Shown: piece after piece, positions 1 to 7,871 of the stretch | How positions within the stretch are numbered: the stretch's first letter is position 1 | Layout: every line of letters begins with the position of its first letter | Assembly (NCBI RefSeq): GCF_900114785.1 | Contig: NZ_FOUG01000027.1 | Span: 1 to 45,394, forward strand | Source of the DNA: Variovorax sp. OV329 | Lineage (GTDB): Bacteria; Pseudomonadota; Gammaproteobacteria; Burkholderiales; Burkholderiaceae_C | Direction: 5' to 3' | Length of the DNA stretch: 45,394 nucleotides | The notes under the pieces: model-generated | Seen by the model: the letters and a program-made list of their open reading frames with translations, nothing else | Database searches by the model: none | Told to the model about the DNA's origin: nothing | Translations under genes and position numbers: made by a program

Positions 1-1019
1 GTCGCGCGCGAGGTGAGCTGGTCGATGCCGTCGCGCACCTCGGTCACTTCGGAGAACATCACGGTGGCGCCCGCGCGCACCAGCAGGTCGGTGCAAAAGC
101 CCACTGCCGGGTTGGCCGTGACGCCCGAGAAGGCATCGCTGCCCCCGCACTGCACGCCCACCACCAGTTCGCTGGCGGGCACGCTCTCACGCCGGCGCGC
201 GTTCAGGCGCTCCAGGTGTTCCTCGGCCTGGCGCATGACCGAGTCGATCATGGACATGAAGCCCACGTGCGCCTCGTCCTGCAGGCACACCACGTCCAGC
301 TGGCTGGTGGCGTTCTCGCCCACGTCGGCCACGTTGCGCTCATCCACCAGCGGGATGGTGCCGGGGGGCAGCAGGCGCTCGGGCTGCAGCTTCTCGCAGC
401 CCAGGCTCACCACCATCACCTCGCCACCAAAGTTGGGGTTCAGGCTGATGTTGCGCAGGGTGCGGATGGGAATGATCGCGTCGGGCGCGTCGATGGCCAC
501 GCCGCAGCCGTAGCTGTGCTCCAGCGCCACCACGTCGTCGACATGCGGATACTTGGGCAGCAGCTCGGCCTTGATGCGCTGCACGGCGAAGTCGGTGACG
601 CCGGCCACGCACTGCACGGTCTGGGTGATCGCCAGGATGTTGCGCGTGCCCACCGTGCCGTCGGGGTTGCGGAAGCCCTCGAAGCTGAAGCCTTCCAGCG
701 GCGCGGCAGCCGGCGGCTTGACGGTGGCGATGGGCAGGCCCTGCAGCTCGCGCGCGGCGGGCATCTGCAGCAGGCGCTCGTGCACCCAGCTGCCTGCGGG
801 AATGGGCTTGAGGGCGTAGCCGATGGCCACGTTGTAGCGCAGCACCGCATCGCCTTCGGCCAGGTCGACCAGCGACACCTTGTGGCCCTGCGGCACGTTG
901 TCGACGAGGGCGAGGCCGTCGTCGAACACCGTGCCGGCCTTCAGGCCACCGTCGTTGGCGACGATGGCGACGTTGTCGGCCGGATGGACCTGGATGCGAT
1001 GGGGCGCGCGGGTGCTCAT
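1..1019 (-). CDS. garD: Galactarate dehydratase (partial, C-terminus cut by window edge)
   Basis: About 339 codons of a UxaA/GarD-family dehydratase are present. The family enzyme converts D-galactarate (meso) to 5-dehydro-4-deoxy-D-glucarate in the cytoplasm. The N-terminus (VHPADNVAIVANDGGLKAG, then VPQGHKVSL) is the SAF domain. The central part has FRNPDGTVGTRN, YGCGVAI, SLNPNFGGEVM, GCEKLQPERL and QCGGSDAFSGVTANPAVG, which closely resemble E. coli GarD (about 523 residues) from memory. The start is the ATG 13 nt after the dctM stop, so the gene is the last visible member of the leftward arm udh-lactonase-dctPQM-garD. Its product is the substrate of KdgD, encoded on the rightward arm. The family also contains altronate dehydratase; GarD is preferred because of the SAF domain and the udh/lactonase neighbours. 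Roughly the last third is outside the window. Confidence 0.9.
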   Translation of the reverse strand, partial: MSTRAPHRIQVHPADNVAIVANDGGLKAGTVFDDGLALVDNVPQGHKVSLVDLAEGDAVLRYNVAIGYALKPIPAGSWVHERLLQMPAARELQGLPIATVKPPAAAPLEGFSFEGFRNPDGTVGTRNILAITQTVQCVAGVTDFAVQRIKAELLPKYPHVDDVVALEHSYGCGVAIDAPDAIIPIRTLRNISLNPNFGGEVMVVSLGCEKLQPERLLPPGTIPLVDERNVADVGENATSQLDVVCLQDEAHVGFMSMIDSVMRQAEEHLERLNARRRESVPASELVVGVQCGGSDAFSGVTANPAVGFCTDLLVRAGATVMFSEVTEVRDGIDQLTSRA

Positions 1020-1032
1020 GGCGATGCTCGGG

Positions 1033-2340
1033 CTACTTGGCGACGACGGTCGGGTTGAAGAGCTCGGGCAGCCACATCGAGAAGGAGGGCACGTAGGTCA
1101 CCAGCATCAGGCACACCAGCAGCGCGCCGTAGAAGGGCCAGATGGACCGCATCACCGTCCCCACGGAGACCTCCCCGATCGCGCATCCTATGAACTGCGT
1201 GGTGCCCACCGGTGGCGTGTTCAGCCCCAGCGCGCAGTTGATCAGCATCACGATGCCGAACTGCACCGGGCTCATGCCGAACTGCATGGCGATGGGCAGG
1301 AAGATGGGCGTGCAGATCAGGATGGTGGCTGCCATGTCCAGGAAGGTGCCCAGCACGAACAGCAGCACGTTGATCATCAGGAAGATGACCCAGGGCGAGC
1401 TCGACACGCTGGTCATCAGCTCGCCGGTCTTCTGCGGCACTTCGTACAGCGCCATGAAGTAGCCGAAGGCCGAGGAGATGCCGATCAGCAGCAGCACCAC
1501 GCCGGTGGTGCGGCAGGCCTTGGCGCAGGCCTTGATGAAGTCGTGCCAGCTCAGCGAGCGGTACACGAACACCGTGACGATCAGCGCCCACAGCACCGCG
1601 GTGGCGGCCGACTCGGTGGCGGTGAACACGCCCGACAGGATGCCCGCCAGGATGATGACCACGATCAGCAGCCCCGGCAGGGCCGCGATGAAGGCGGCCA
1701 GCACTTCGCTCCAGCCCGGGAAGGCGCCGCGGATCGGGTAGCCGCGCTTGATGGCCACGTAGTAGGCCGCCGCCAGGTTGCACAGCGTGAGGATCAGCGC
1801 GGGAATGAGGCCCGCGAGGATCAGGCTGAGCACGCTCACCGAGGCGATGCCCGTGGTGGCCAGCGTGAAGATGATCAGGTTGTGCGAGGTGGGCATCAGT
1901 GCGCCCACCAGGGCCGCGTGGGTCGTGACGTTGACCGCGTAGTCGGCGTCGTACCCTTCCTTCTTCATCAGCGGGATCATCACCGAGCCCATGGCCGAGA
2001 CGTCGGCCACCGGCGAGCCGGCGACGCCGCCGAACAGCGTGCAGCCCACCACGTTGCTCATGCCCAGGCCGCCGCGCACGTGGCCGATCAGGCTGTTGGC
2101 GAAGCGCACGATGCGCTGGGCGATGCCGCCGTAGAGCATGAGTTCGCCGGCGAACACGAAGAAGGGGATGGCCAGGAAGGAGAAGATCTGCATGCCGCCG
2201 ACCATCTTCTGGAACACCACGGCGGTGGGCAGGCCCGCATACCAGACCGTGGCCACCGAGGCCAGGCCGATCGAGAAGGCCACCGGCACGCCCAGGACGA
2301 GCAGTGCCGCGAAGGCGATGGTCAGGACAGTCAGTTCCAC
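1033..2340 (-). CDS. dctM: TRAP transporter large permease, DctM type
   Basis: A 435-residue hydrophobic protein of the DctM (IT superfamily) type, the Na+-coupled translocation subunit of a TRAP transporter in the inner membrane; about 12 membrane segments would be usual for the family. Typical family stretches are visible: VLGVPVAFSIGLAS near the N-terminus, IPFFVFAGELM, GGVAGSPVADVSAMGSVMIP, FTATESAATAVLWAL and GLNTPPVGTTQF near the C-terminus. I place the start at the GTG at 2340-2338, because this overlaps the dctQ stop by 10 bp as expected for translational coupling. Extending upstream would only read the wrong frame of dctQ. It belongs with dctQ and dctP; the neighbouring catabolic genes suggest hexuronate or aldarate as cargo, which is an inference. 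Confidence 0.93.
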   Translation of the reverse strand: MELTVLTIAFAALLVLGVPVAFSIGLASVATVWYAGLPTAVVFQKMVGGMQIFSFLAIPFFVFAGELMLYGGIAQRIVRFANSLIGHVRGGLGMSNVVGCTLFGGVAGSPVADVSAMGSVMIPLMKKEGYDADYAVNVTTHAALVGALMPTSHNLIIFTLATTGIASVSVLSLILAGLIPALILTLCNLAAAYYVAIKRGYPIRGAFPGWSEVLAAFIAALPGLLIVVIILAGILSGVFTATESAATAVLWALIVTVFVYRSLSWHDFIKACAKACRTTGVVLLLIGISSAFGYFMALYEVPQKTGELMTSVSSSPWVIFLMINVLLFVLGTFLDMAATILICTPIFLPIAMQFGMSPVQFGIVMLINCALGLNTPPVGTTQFIGCAIGEVSVGTVMRSIWPFYGALLVCLMLVTYVPSFSMWLPELFNPTVVAK

Positions 2341-2924
2341 GCTGGCACCACTTCCTCGCCGCGCAGCAGCGCGACGATATGTTCGATTGAAAAAAGCACG
2401 ATGAGGATGCCCGCCACCACCAGCGCGAGGTAGTCCGCGCCCACGGGGATGTGCAGCATGGGCTTGAGGTCGGTCCACTTGAGCTGGGTCCACATCCAGC
2501 CGCTCCACACCATGATGGCGCCGAAGAAGGCCACCAGCGCGTGGATCAGGATCTCGACCTTCAGGCGCGCCGATTCGGGCAGCAGGGACACCAGCGAATC
2601 GAGCCCGATGTGGCCCGAGTCGCGCACGCCCACGGCCACGCCCAAGGCGGTGACGTACAGCACCAGCTGCAGCGCCAGGTCCTCGGCCCAGGTCGGCGTG
2701 TCGTTGAAGACGTAGCGGCCCACCACCTGGTACTGCACGCACACGATGATGCCGATGAGCATCACCACGGCCAGCATCAGGCTGTACTTGGAAAGAAAGG
2801 CGCAGATGCGCGAGTAGAGGTGGCGCGCGGGCGGACGCTCGTGCCCCTCGTTCAGCTCGTGGAGCTGAAGGGGCACGTCGTTCACGTCCGCGGCCGTCTC
2901 TGCCGGTTGGGCGGCGAGGGTCAT
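2331..2924 (-). CDS. dctQ: TRAP transporter small permease, DctQ type
   Basis: A 197-residue protein with about four hydrophobic segments after a roughly 45-residue polar N-terminus, the expected form of the DctQ subunit. The stretches LMLAVVMLIGIIVCVQYQVVGRY and TWAEDLALQLVLYVTALGVAVG match the family pattern of a membrane helix followed by an R-Y and a W-x-E-E/D motif. DctQ bridges the periplasmic receptor and DctM. The ATG at 2924 has an AAGAGA-type ribosome binding site just upstream. It overlaps dctM by 10 bp and lies 80 bp after dctP, from which it is separated by a GC-rich hairpin. Confidence 0.92.
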   Translation of the reverse strand: MTLAAQPAETAADVNDVPLQLHELNEGHERPPARHLYSRICAFLSKYSLMLAVVMLIGIIVCVQYQVVGRYVFNDTPTWAEDLALQLVLYVTALGVAVGVRDSGHIGLDSLVSLLPESARLKVEILIHALVAFFGAIMVWSGWMWTQLKWTDLKPMLHIPVGADYLALVVAGILIVLFSIEHIVALLRGEEVVPAWN

Positions 2925-2954
2925 GGAAGTCTCTTCAGGATGGGTCCGGGACCG

Positions 2955-2972
2955 TCCCCGCCGTGCGGGGCG
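2955..2972 (-). other. GC-rich hairpin between dctP and dctQ
   Basis: CCCCGC (2956-2961) pairs with GCGGGG (2965-2970) across a 3-nt loop, and the flanks extend the pairing weakly. There is no T-run after it, so it is not a classical terminator. Hairpins between a receptor gene and its permease genes commonly stabilise the receptor mRNA or reduce downstream expression; that role here is inference. Confidence 0.4.
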
Positions 2973-3004
2973 GGAACGGGTTCACGACAAGGCGCGCGAC
3001 TTAC

Positions 3005-3976
3005 TTACTTGCCGCTGTCCTGCACGGCCTTCACCAGGCGTTGCAGGTCAGGCGTGGTGATGAACTTGGCGTACACGGGGGCCATGGCCGTGCGGAAGGA
3101 GGCCTTGTCCACGTCCGTGACGATGGTCGCGCCGCCCTTGGTCACCACGTCCAGCGACTTGGCTTCCTGCTCGTCCCACTTCTTGCGCTGGAAAGGCACG
3201 GAGTCCTTGGCGGCCTGGCGGAAGAGCGCCTGGTCTTCCTTGGACAGCTTGTCGTACACGGCCTTGGACATCACCAGCATTTCCGGCGCCATCGAGTGCT
3301 CGGTGCGCGAGTAGATCTTCACCGCCTCGTAGTGCTTGAAGCCGTCGTAGGAGGGGATGTTGTTCTCGGCGGCGTCGATCAGGCCGGTCTTCAGCGCGGT
3401 GTAGACCTCGCCGGCAGGCATGGGAGTGGGGTTGGCGCCCATGGCGCTGGCCAGCGCGATCCACAGGTCGGACTGCTGCACGCGGATCTTCAGGCCCTTG
3501 GTGTCGGCCACCGACTTCACCGGCTTCTTGGCGTAGATGGAGCGCGCGCCGCTGTCGTAGAAGGCCAGGCCGACCAGGCCTTCATGCTCGCAGCCCTTGA
3601 GGATTTCCTCGCCGATCGGGCCGTCCAGCGTCTTGCGCATGTGGTCGATCGAGCTGAACAGGAAGGGCATGGTGGGCACCAGCGTCTTCGGGCACATGGA
3701 GTTCAGCGCGCTGATGTTCACGCGGTTCATCTCCAGCGCGCCGATCTTGACCTGGTCGATGGTCTCCTTCTCCGAGCCGAGGGCGCTCTTGTTGAAGACC
3801 TTGATCTTGTACTTGCCGTTGCTGCGCTTTTCCAGCAACTCGCTCATGTGCTTCACGGCCGCCACGGTGGGGTATTCGTCGCTGTTGTGCACGTCGGCCG
3901 AGCGGAACTCGACGGCGTGTGCAGCCAGGGCGCAGGCACTCGCGGCGAGCGCGATCAGGGTGCGGGTGTATTTCAT
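3005..3976 (-). CDS. dctP: TRAP transporter periplasmic solute receptor, DctP type
   Basis: A 323-residue DctP/TAXI-like extracytoplasmic receptor. Residues 1-21 form a signal peptide (basic MKYTR, hydrophobic core, AHA cleavage site before VEFRSAD). The family signature follows: a GALGSEKE-like stretch (SALGSEKETIDQVKIGALEMN), the core GLKIRVQQSDLW, and GLIDAAENNIPSY, in which the Arg and Asn residues normally bind the ligand carboxylate. A strong AGAGGAAG ribosome binding site precedes the ATG. It lies 52 bp downstream of the lactonase gene and upstream of dctQM. Related receptors include uronate-binding proteins, and with udh, lactonase and garD in the same arm, D-galacturonate or D-glucuronate is the likely ligand (inference). 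Confidence 0.92.
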   Translation of the reverse strand: MKYTRTLIALAASACALAAHAVEFRSADVHNSDEYPTVAAVKHMSELLEKRSNGKYKIKVFNKSALGSEKETIDQVKIGALEMNRVNISALNSMCPKTLVPTMPFLFSSIDHMRKTLDGPIGEEILKGCEHEGLVGLAFYDSGARSIYAKKPVKSVADTKGLKIRVQQSDLWIALASAMGANPTPMPAGEVYTALKTGLIDAAENNIPSYDGFKHYEAVKIYSRTEHSMAPEMLVMSKAVYDKLSKEDQALFRQAAKDSVPFQRKKWDEQEAKSLDVVTKGGATIVTDVDKASFRTAMAPVYAKFITTPDLQRLVKAVQDSGK

Positions 3977-4028
3977 TTGTCTTCCTCTTTGGTGGGTGGT
4001 TGAAATCTGATGGAAACGCTTGAAAAAC

Positions 4029-4928
4029 TCAGAACCGGCAATCGGGCTCGGGCAGGCCCTTCACGCCGGGGTTCAGCGCGAACACGCCGCCGGCCAGGGG
4101 CTGGTCGGACAGGTCGCCGCCCGGGCGGATGGAGGTCACGAACAAGGTGTCGAGCGCGCTGCCGCCGAAGGCGCACATCGCGGGCTTCTTCACCGGCACG
4201 GCCAGCGAGCGGTCGAGCTTGCCCTCCGGCGTGAAGCGGTGCACCAGGCCGGCGTCGTTGCCGCAGATCCAGTAGCAGCCATCCGCGTCGACCGCGGCAC
4301 CGTCGGGGCGGCCGGGCAGGGGCTTCATGTCCACGAACAGGCGCCGGTTGTGCGGCGTGCCGGTCTGGGTGTCGTAGTCGAAGGCCCAGATGGCCTGCAC
4401 GTTCGGATGCGAGTCCGACAGGTACATGGTGCGGCCGTCGGGGCTGAAGGCCATGCCGTTGGGCACGATCATGTGCTCGAAGTGCACCCGCAGCGCCGCT
4501 TCGGCGTTGACGTCGCTCTGGTAGCGGTAGACGCGGCCGACCTCGCGGGCCGCGGCCATGTCCATCAGCATGGTGCCGGCCCAGAAGCGGCCCTGGCGGT
4601 CGCAGCGGCCGTCGTTGAAGCGCATGCCCGATTGCTCGTGTGCCACGTGGGCCAGGCGCGTCGTGGCCAGGGTGCCGTCGTCTCGCGTGGCGATGGCGAA
4701 CAGGCCGCTTTCCATGCCGGCGATCCATTGGCCCGGGTGGCCGGCGCGCGGCGCGATGCAGGCGAGCATCTCGTCGCCGGTCCAGATCTTGTGGGCGCCG
4801 GTGGACGGGTCGATGCGATGCAGCTGGCGGGCGGGAATGTCCACCCAGTAGAGGGCCTGCTCCTGCGCGCTCCACACGGGGCTTTCGCCCGTGGCGCAGC
4901 GCGCGTCGAGGATGAGTTCGGCTTGCAT
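4029..4928 (-). CDS. SMP-30/gluconolactonase family lactonase (probable aldaro-lactonase)
   Basis: A 299-residue SMP-30/regucalcin/gluconolactonase beta-propeller enzyme. Metal-site landmarks are GESPVW (Glu about residue 15), RFNDGRCDRQGRFW with an Asn, NGMAFSPDGRTMYLSDS with an Asn and Asp, and RPDGAAVDADGCYW. Such enzymes hydrolyse sugar lactones using a divalent cation. Directly after udh (22 bp), it would open the galactaro- or glucaro-lactone that uronate dehydrogenase produces, giving the aldarate for GarD. I choose the ATG at 4928; a TTG three codons upstream is possible. Substrate specificity cannot be read from the sequence. Confidence 0.85.
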   Translation of the reverse strand: MQAELILDARCATGESPVWSAQEQALYWVDIPARQLHRIDPSTGAHKIWTGDEMLACIAPRAGHPGQWIAGMESGLFAIATRDDGTLATTRLAHVAHEQSGMRFNDGRCDRQGRFWAGTMLMDMAAAREVGRVYRYQSDVNAEAALRVHFEHMIVPNGMAFSPDGRTMYLSDSHPNVQAIWAFDYDTQTGTPHNRRLFVDMKPLPGRPDGAAVDADGCYWICGNDAGLVHRFTPEGKLDRSLAVPVKKPAMCAFGGSALDTLFVTSIRPGGDLSDQPLAGGVFALNPGVKGLPEPDCRF

Positions 4929-4950
4929 GTGAGGCAACGCGGGATTCGCC

Positions 4951-5799
4951 TCAGTCGCCGAAGGGGCCCTGGGCGGTGAAGGCGCCGCCCTGGTAGATGG
5001 CGTTGGGATCGGTGGGTGCCACCGGCGGCTGCGCCTCGACCTTGGCGCGGAAGACCTCGGAGCTGTCCTGCGGCACGAAGCCCAGGTGCGCCGCCGCGCT
5101 GTTGTCCCACCACACGTCGCGGTTGGCCGACATGCCGTAGACCACGGTGTGCTTCACGTCCGGCGTGAAGAGCGATTTCTCGATCAGGCTGGTCAGGTCG
5201 CGGTAGCTGAGCCAGGTGCTCATCATCCGGCGGTTCAGCGGCTCGGGGAAGGAAGAGCCGATGCGGATGCTCACCGTCTCGATGCCGTAGCGGTCGAAGT
5301 AGAACTGGGCCACGTCCTCGCCGAAGGACTTGGACAGGCCGTAGTAGCCGTCGGGCCGGCGCGCGGCGTGGGCGTCGATGTGCTCGCTCTGCTCGTAGAA
5401 GCCGATCACGTGGTTGGAACTGGCGAACACCACGCGCTTCACGCCGTGGCGGCGGGCCGCCTCGTAGATGTGGAAGACGCCCTTGATGTTCGCTTCGAGG
5501 ATTTCCTCGAAAGGGCGCTCGACGGACACGCCGCCCAGGTGGACGATGGCGTCGCAGCCGGCCACCAGGGCGTCCACGGCCTTCTTGTCGGCCAGGTTGC
5601 AGGGCGTCACTTCCTCGTGGGCGCCGGCCGCGGGTGCCATCTCGGCGACGTCGGACAGGCGGATGACTTGGGCAAAGGGTTGCAGGCGCTCGCGCAGCAC
5701 CTTGCCCAGGCCGCCGGCGGCGCCGGTCAGCAGCAGGCGGGAAAGCTTGGGGGCCGCAGTAGTGGCTGGGGCCGGAGTCTTGCCGGATGTCTCGCTCAT
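4951..5799 (-). CDS. udh: Uronate dehydrogenase, NAD-dependent SDR/epimerase fold
   Basis: A 282-residue extended-type SDR. The Rossmann motif TGAAGGLG is at residues 25-32, and the catalytic tyrosine-lysine pair lies in YGLSK (153-157), with ASSNH (126-130) supplying the serine. FASSNHVIGFY, DGYYGLSKSFGED and SVRIGSSFPEP-like stretches match the uronate dehydrogenases of Pseudomonas and Agrobacterium (about 265-275 residues) from memory. The enzyme oxidises D-galacturonate and D-glucuronate to the aldaro-1,5-lactone with NAD+. About 18 extra N-terminal residues rich in Pro, Ala and Thr precede the fold. It is the first gene of the leftward arm and starts only 54 bp from the divergent regulator, with a FadR-type palindrome between. 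No good ribosome binding site is visible. Confidence 0.9.
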   Translation of the reverse strand: MSETSGKTPAPATTAAPKLSRLLLTGAAGGLGKVLRERLQPFAQVIRLSDVAEMAPAAGAHEEVTPCNLADKKAVDALVAGCDAIVHLGGVSVERPFEEILEANIKGVFHIYEAARRHGVKRVVFASSNHVIGFYEQSEHIDAHAARRPDGYYGLSKSFGEDVAQFYFDRYGIETVSIRIGSSFPEPLNRRMMSTWLSYRDLTSLIEKSLFTPDVKHTVVYGMSANRDVWWDNSAAAHLGFVPQDSSEVFRAKVEAQPPVAPTDPNAIYQGGAFTAQGPFGD

Positions 5800-5817
5800 A
5801 GGTATCGTAAGTTATCT

Positions 5818-5830
5818 GTTGTCGTACAAC
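5818..5830. promoter_or_regulatory. Probable FadR-type operator between udh and the GntR regulator
   Basis: GTTGTCGTACAAC is a 13-bp palindrome with a 3-bp centre and fits the pattern TNGTNNNACNA known for FadR-subfamily GntR regulators. It overlaps the -35 element proposed for the regulator and lies 18 bp before the udh start on the other strand, so one bound dimer could control both directions. Eleven bases (TCGTACAACTG, 5822-5832) recur on the opposite strand upstream of the Bug gene at 6824. Confidence 0.7.
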
Positions 5831-5847
5831 TGCCGCGCAATTATCAT
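5819..5847 (+). promoter_or_regulatory. Putative promoter of the GntR regulator
   Basis: TTGTCG (5819-5824) and TATCAT (5842-5847) are separated by exactly 17 bp and resemble sigma-70 -35 and -10 hexamers. The -10 ends 6 bp before the ATG at 5854, so the transcript would begin at or next to the start codon. The operator palindrome covers the -35, suggesting autoregulation. Confidence 0.5.
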
Positions 5848-5853
5848 CAGGCC

Positions 5854-6672
5854 ATGTCGCGCGTGTCAACAGAGCTTCCCAGGCCCACCGGCGCCCCGGC
5901 CGACGCGCCGGTCGCGCCGGCGACCCGCGCGCGGCCTCGGGGCCGGGGACTGGCGCACGCCCTGGTGGACGCCTTCGGCATCCAGATCCGCGACGGCGCG
6001 TTGCGGCCGGGCGACAAGCTGCCCACCGAGTCGGCCATCATGCAGTCCTTCGGCGTGAGCCGGACCGTCGTGCGCGAAGCGCTGTCCAAGCTTCAGGCGG
6101 GCGGCCTGGTGGAAACGCACCACGGCATCGGCACCTTCGTGCTGCAGCCGCGCACCACGGGCATGTTCCGGCTGGATGCGGGCGACATCGCCACCTCGGT
6201 CGACGTGCTGGCGGTGCTGGAACTGCGCATCAGCCTGGAGACCGAGTCGGCCGGCCTGGCGGCCAGCCGCCACACCGAGGCGCAGCTGCAGGCCATGCGC
6301 CAGGCGCTGGACGACTTCGAGACCAACGTCGCCCAGGCCGGGGACACCGTGGCGCCGGACTTCCGCTTCCACCTGGAGATCGCCCAGGCCACCGGCAATC
6401 CGTACTTCGCGGACATCATGAGCCACCTGGGCACCACGATCATCCCGCGCACCCGCATCAATGCCCTGCGCAACATCGACCGAGGCGCCGAGTACCTGAG
6501 CCGGGTCAACCGCGAGCACGAGGAGATCTACGCCGCCATCGCCCGGCGCGACTCCGAGTCGGCGCGCGCCGCCATGCGCATCCACCTGACCAACAGCCGC
6601 GAACGCCTGCGGCTGGCGCAGGAGGCCGCGCGCCTGGCACAGCAGGGCGCCGAGGCCAAGCCCTCCCGCTGA
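5854..6672 (+). CDS. GntR family transcriptional regulator, FadR subfamily (uronate locus regulator)
   Basis: A 272-residue regulator. A winged helix-turn-helix occupies about residues 30-95 (GDKLPTESAIMQSFGVSRTVVREALSKL, then GLVETHHGIGTFV), followed by an all-helical FCD ligand domain. FCD metal-site features include a DFRFH stretch, HLEIAQATGNPYF and NREHEEIYAAIARRD with its histidine, and a final RIHL. A Pro/Arg-rich tail of about 25 residues precedes the DNA-binding domain. It sits divergently between udh and the Bug-kdgD-aldehyde dehydrogenase arm and most likely represses both arms until a uronate or aldarate binds. The effector is inferred from context. The ATG at 5854 has no Shine-Dalgarno sequence, and the mRNA may be leaderless. 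Confidence 0.88.
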   Translation: MSRVSTELPRPTGAPADAPVAPATRARPRGRGLAHALVDAFGIQIRDGALRPGDKLPTESAIMQSFGVSRTVVREALSKLQAGGLVETHHGIGTFVLQPRTTGMFRLDAGDIATSVDVLAVLELRISLETESAGLAASRHTEAQLQAMRQALDDFETNVAQAGDTVAPDFRFHLEIAQATGNPYFADIMSHLGTTIIPRTRINALRNIDRGAEYLSRVNREHEEIYAAIARRDSESARAAMRIHLTNSRERLRLAQEAARLAQQGAEAKPSR

Positions 6673-6707
6673 TCCGTGAATCCGGCGGCGATCGGCCGCC
6701 ATCCGGC

Positions 6708-6738
6708 TGGACAAGTCGTTCTTTCAGTTGTACGATGA
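6708..6738 (+). promoter_or_regulatory. Putative promoter and overlapping operator upstream of the Bug-kdgD arm
   Basis: TGGACA (6708-6713), a 17-bp spacer and TACGAT (6731-6736) form a promoter-like pair. The -10 lies inside TTGTACGATGA (6728-6738), whose left half is the same CAGTTGTACGA seen (inverted) at the udh/regulator operator, while the right half is degenerate. GACAAGTCG is also directly repeated at 6710-6718 and 6744-6752. A repressor bound here would cover the -10 element. Confidence 0.5.
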
Positions 6739-6823
6739 CTGATGACAAGTCGGACACGATGCCCGCTGCAATCCGCGGCGAAGGCATGGGCCGGCTCCCT
6801 TCCACACCCCAAGGAGACAAGAG

Positions 6824-7813
6824 ATGAACGTTCAACGCCGGCGCCACCTGATCGGTGCCTCCCTGCTGATGGGCGCCACGCTGGTCGGGGCGCATGCGCC
6901 CGCCCTGGCGCAGGCCGAGTGGAATCCCACCAAGCCGATCCGCATCGTGGTGCCCTACCCGCCGGGCGGGTCGTCGGACATCATCGCCCGCGCCATCAGC
7001 CAGCCGCTGTCCGCGGCCCTGGGCCAGACGGTGATCGTCGACAACAAGCCGGGTGCCAACGGCAACCTGGGCGCCGACCTGGTCGCCAAGGCGCCGGCCG
7101 ACGGCTACACGCTGCTTCTGTGCGACGTGGGTGCGCTGGCCATCAGCCCCTCGGTCTACACCAAGCTCAGCTTCGACCCCTCCAAGGACCTGCGCGGCGT
7201 GACCATGCTGGCCTACTCGCCCCACCTGCTGGTGGTGCACCCCTCGGTGAAGGCCGACAGCCTGAAGGAGCTGGTGGCGCTGTCCAAGACCAGCGACCTG
7301 AACTTCGCCGTCACCGCCACCGGCAGCGCGCCGCACCTGGCGGGCGTGGCCCTGCAGCGCGCGGTGGGCGCCAAGTGGGTGTACGTGCCCTACAAGGGCG
7401 GCGTGCAGGCCATCCAGGACACGGTAGCCGGCCAGACCCAGGTGCTGATGAACGGCATGCTGGCCACGCTGCCGCAGGTGCAGAACGGCAAGCTCAAGGT
7501 GCTGGCCGTGTCCAAGGCCACGCGCATGCCGCTGATCGGCAACGTGCCCACCGTGGCCGAACAGGGCGTGCCCGGCTTCGAGTCCGGCACCTGGCAGGGC
7601 GTGCGCGTGCCGCGCGGCACGCCCGACGCCGTGGTCAACCGCCTGAACAAGGAACTCATCACCATCATCCGCTCGGCCGACATCCGCTCGCGCCTGGCCG
7701 GGCAGGGCGCCGAGGTGGTGACCATGACGCCGGCCGAGGAAGAGCAGTTCTTCAACAAGGAGCGCGCCCGCTGGGCCAAGGTCGTCAAGGACGCCGACAT
7801 CCGGCTCGACTGA
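6824..7813 (+). CDS. Bug/TctC family tripartite tricarboxylate transporter receptor (orphan), copy 1
   Basis: A 329-residue periplasmic binding protein of the Bug (TctC) family. Residues 1-30 are a signal peptide ending ALAQA. The family fingerprint RIVVPYPPGGSSDIIAR follows, then KPGANGNLGADLVAKAPADGYTLL, a VPYKGG loop and a NVPTVAEQGVPGFE-type motif near residue 245. Such receptors bind carboxylates, usually through water-mediated contacts in this P-P-G-G loop region. The ribosome binding site AAGGAG is 8 bp before the ATG. No tctA or tctB membrane gene is nearby, so it either uses distant membrane components or acts as a sensor. Its position before kdgD, with a copy of the regulator site upstream, suggests an aldarate or uronate ligand (inference). 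Confidence 0.9.
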   Translation: MNVQRRRHLIGASLLMGATLVGAHAPALAQAEWNPTKPIRIVVPYPPGGSSDIIARAISQPLSAALGQTVIVDNKPGANGNLGADLVAKAPADGYTLLLCDVGALAISPSVYTKLSFDPSKDLRGVTMLAYSPHLLVVHPSVKADSLKELVALSKTSDLNFAVTATGSAPHLAGVALQRAVGAKWVYVPYKGGVQAIQDTVAGQTQVLMNGMLATLPQVQNGKLKVLAVSKATRMPLIGNVPTVAEQGVPGFESGTWQGVRVPRGTPDAVVNRLNKELITIIRSADIRSRLAGQGAEVVTMTPAEEEQFFNKERARWAKVVKDADIRLD

Positions 7814-7871
7814 GCATTTCCTTTCTTTCCCTCACACCATCCCCAACCCACCCTCACTGGACCGTTCGCAG

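Noticed and set aside
880..2433. A 517-codon plus-strand frame over garD and dctM
   Set aside because: Composition is almost only His, Gln, Gly, Ala, Arg and Asp, the mark of an antisense shadow of the TRAP permease genes.
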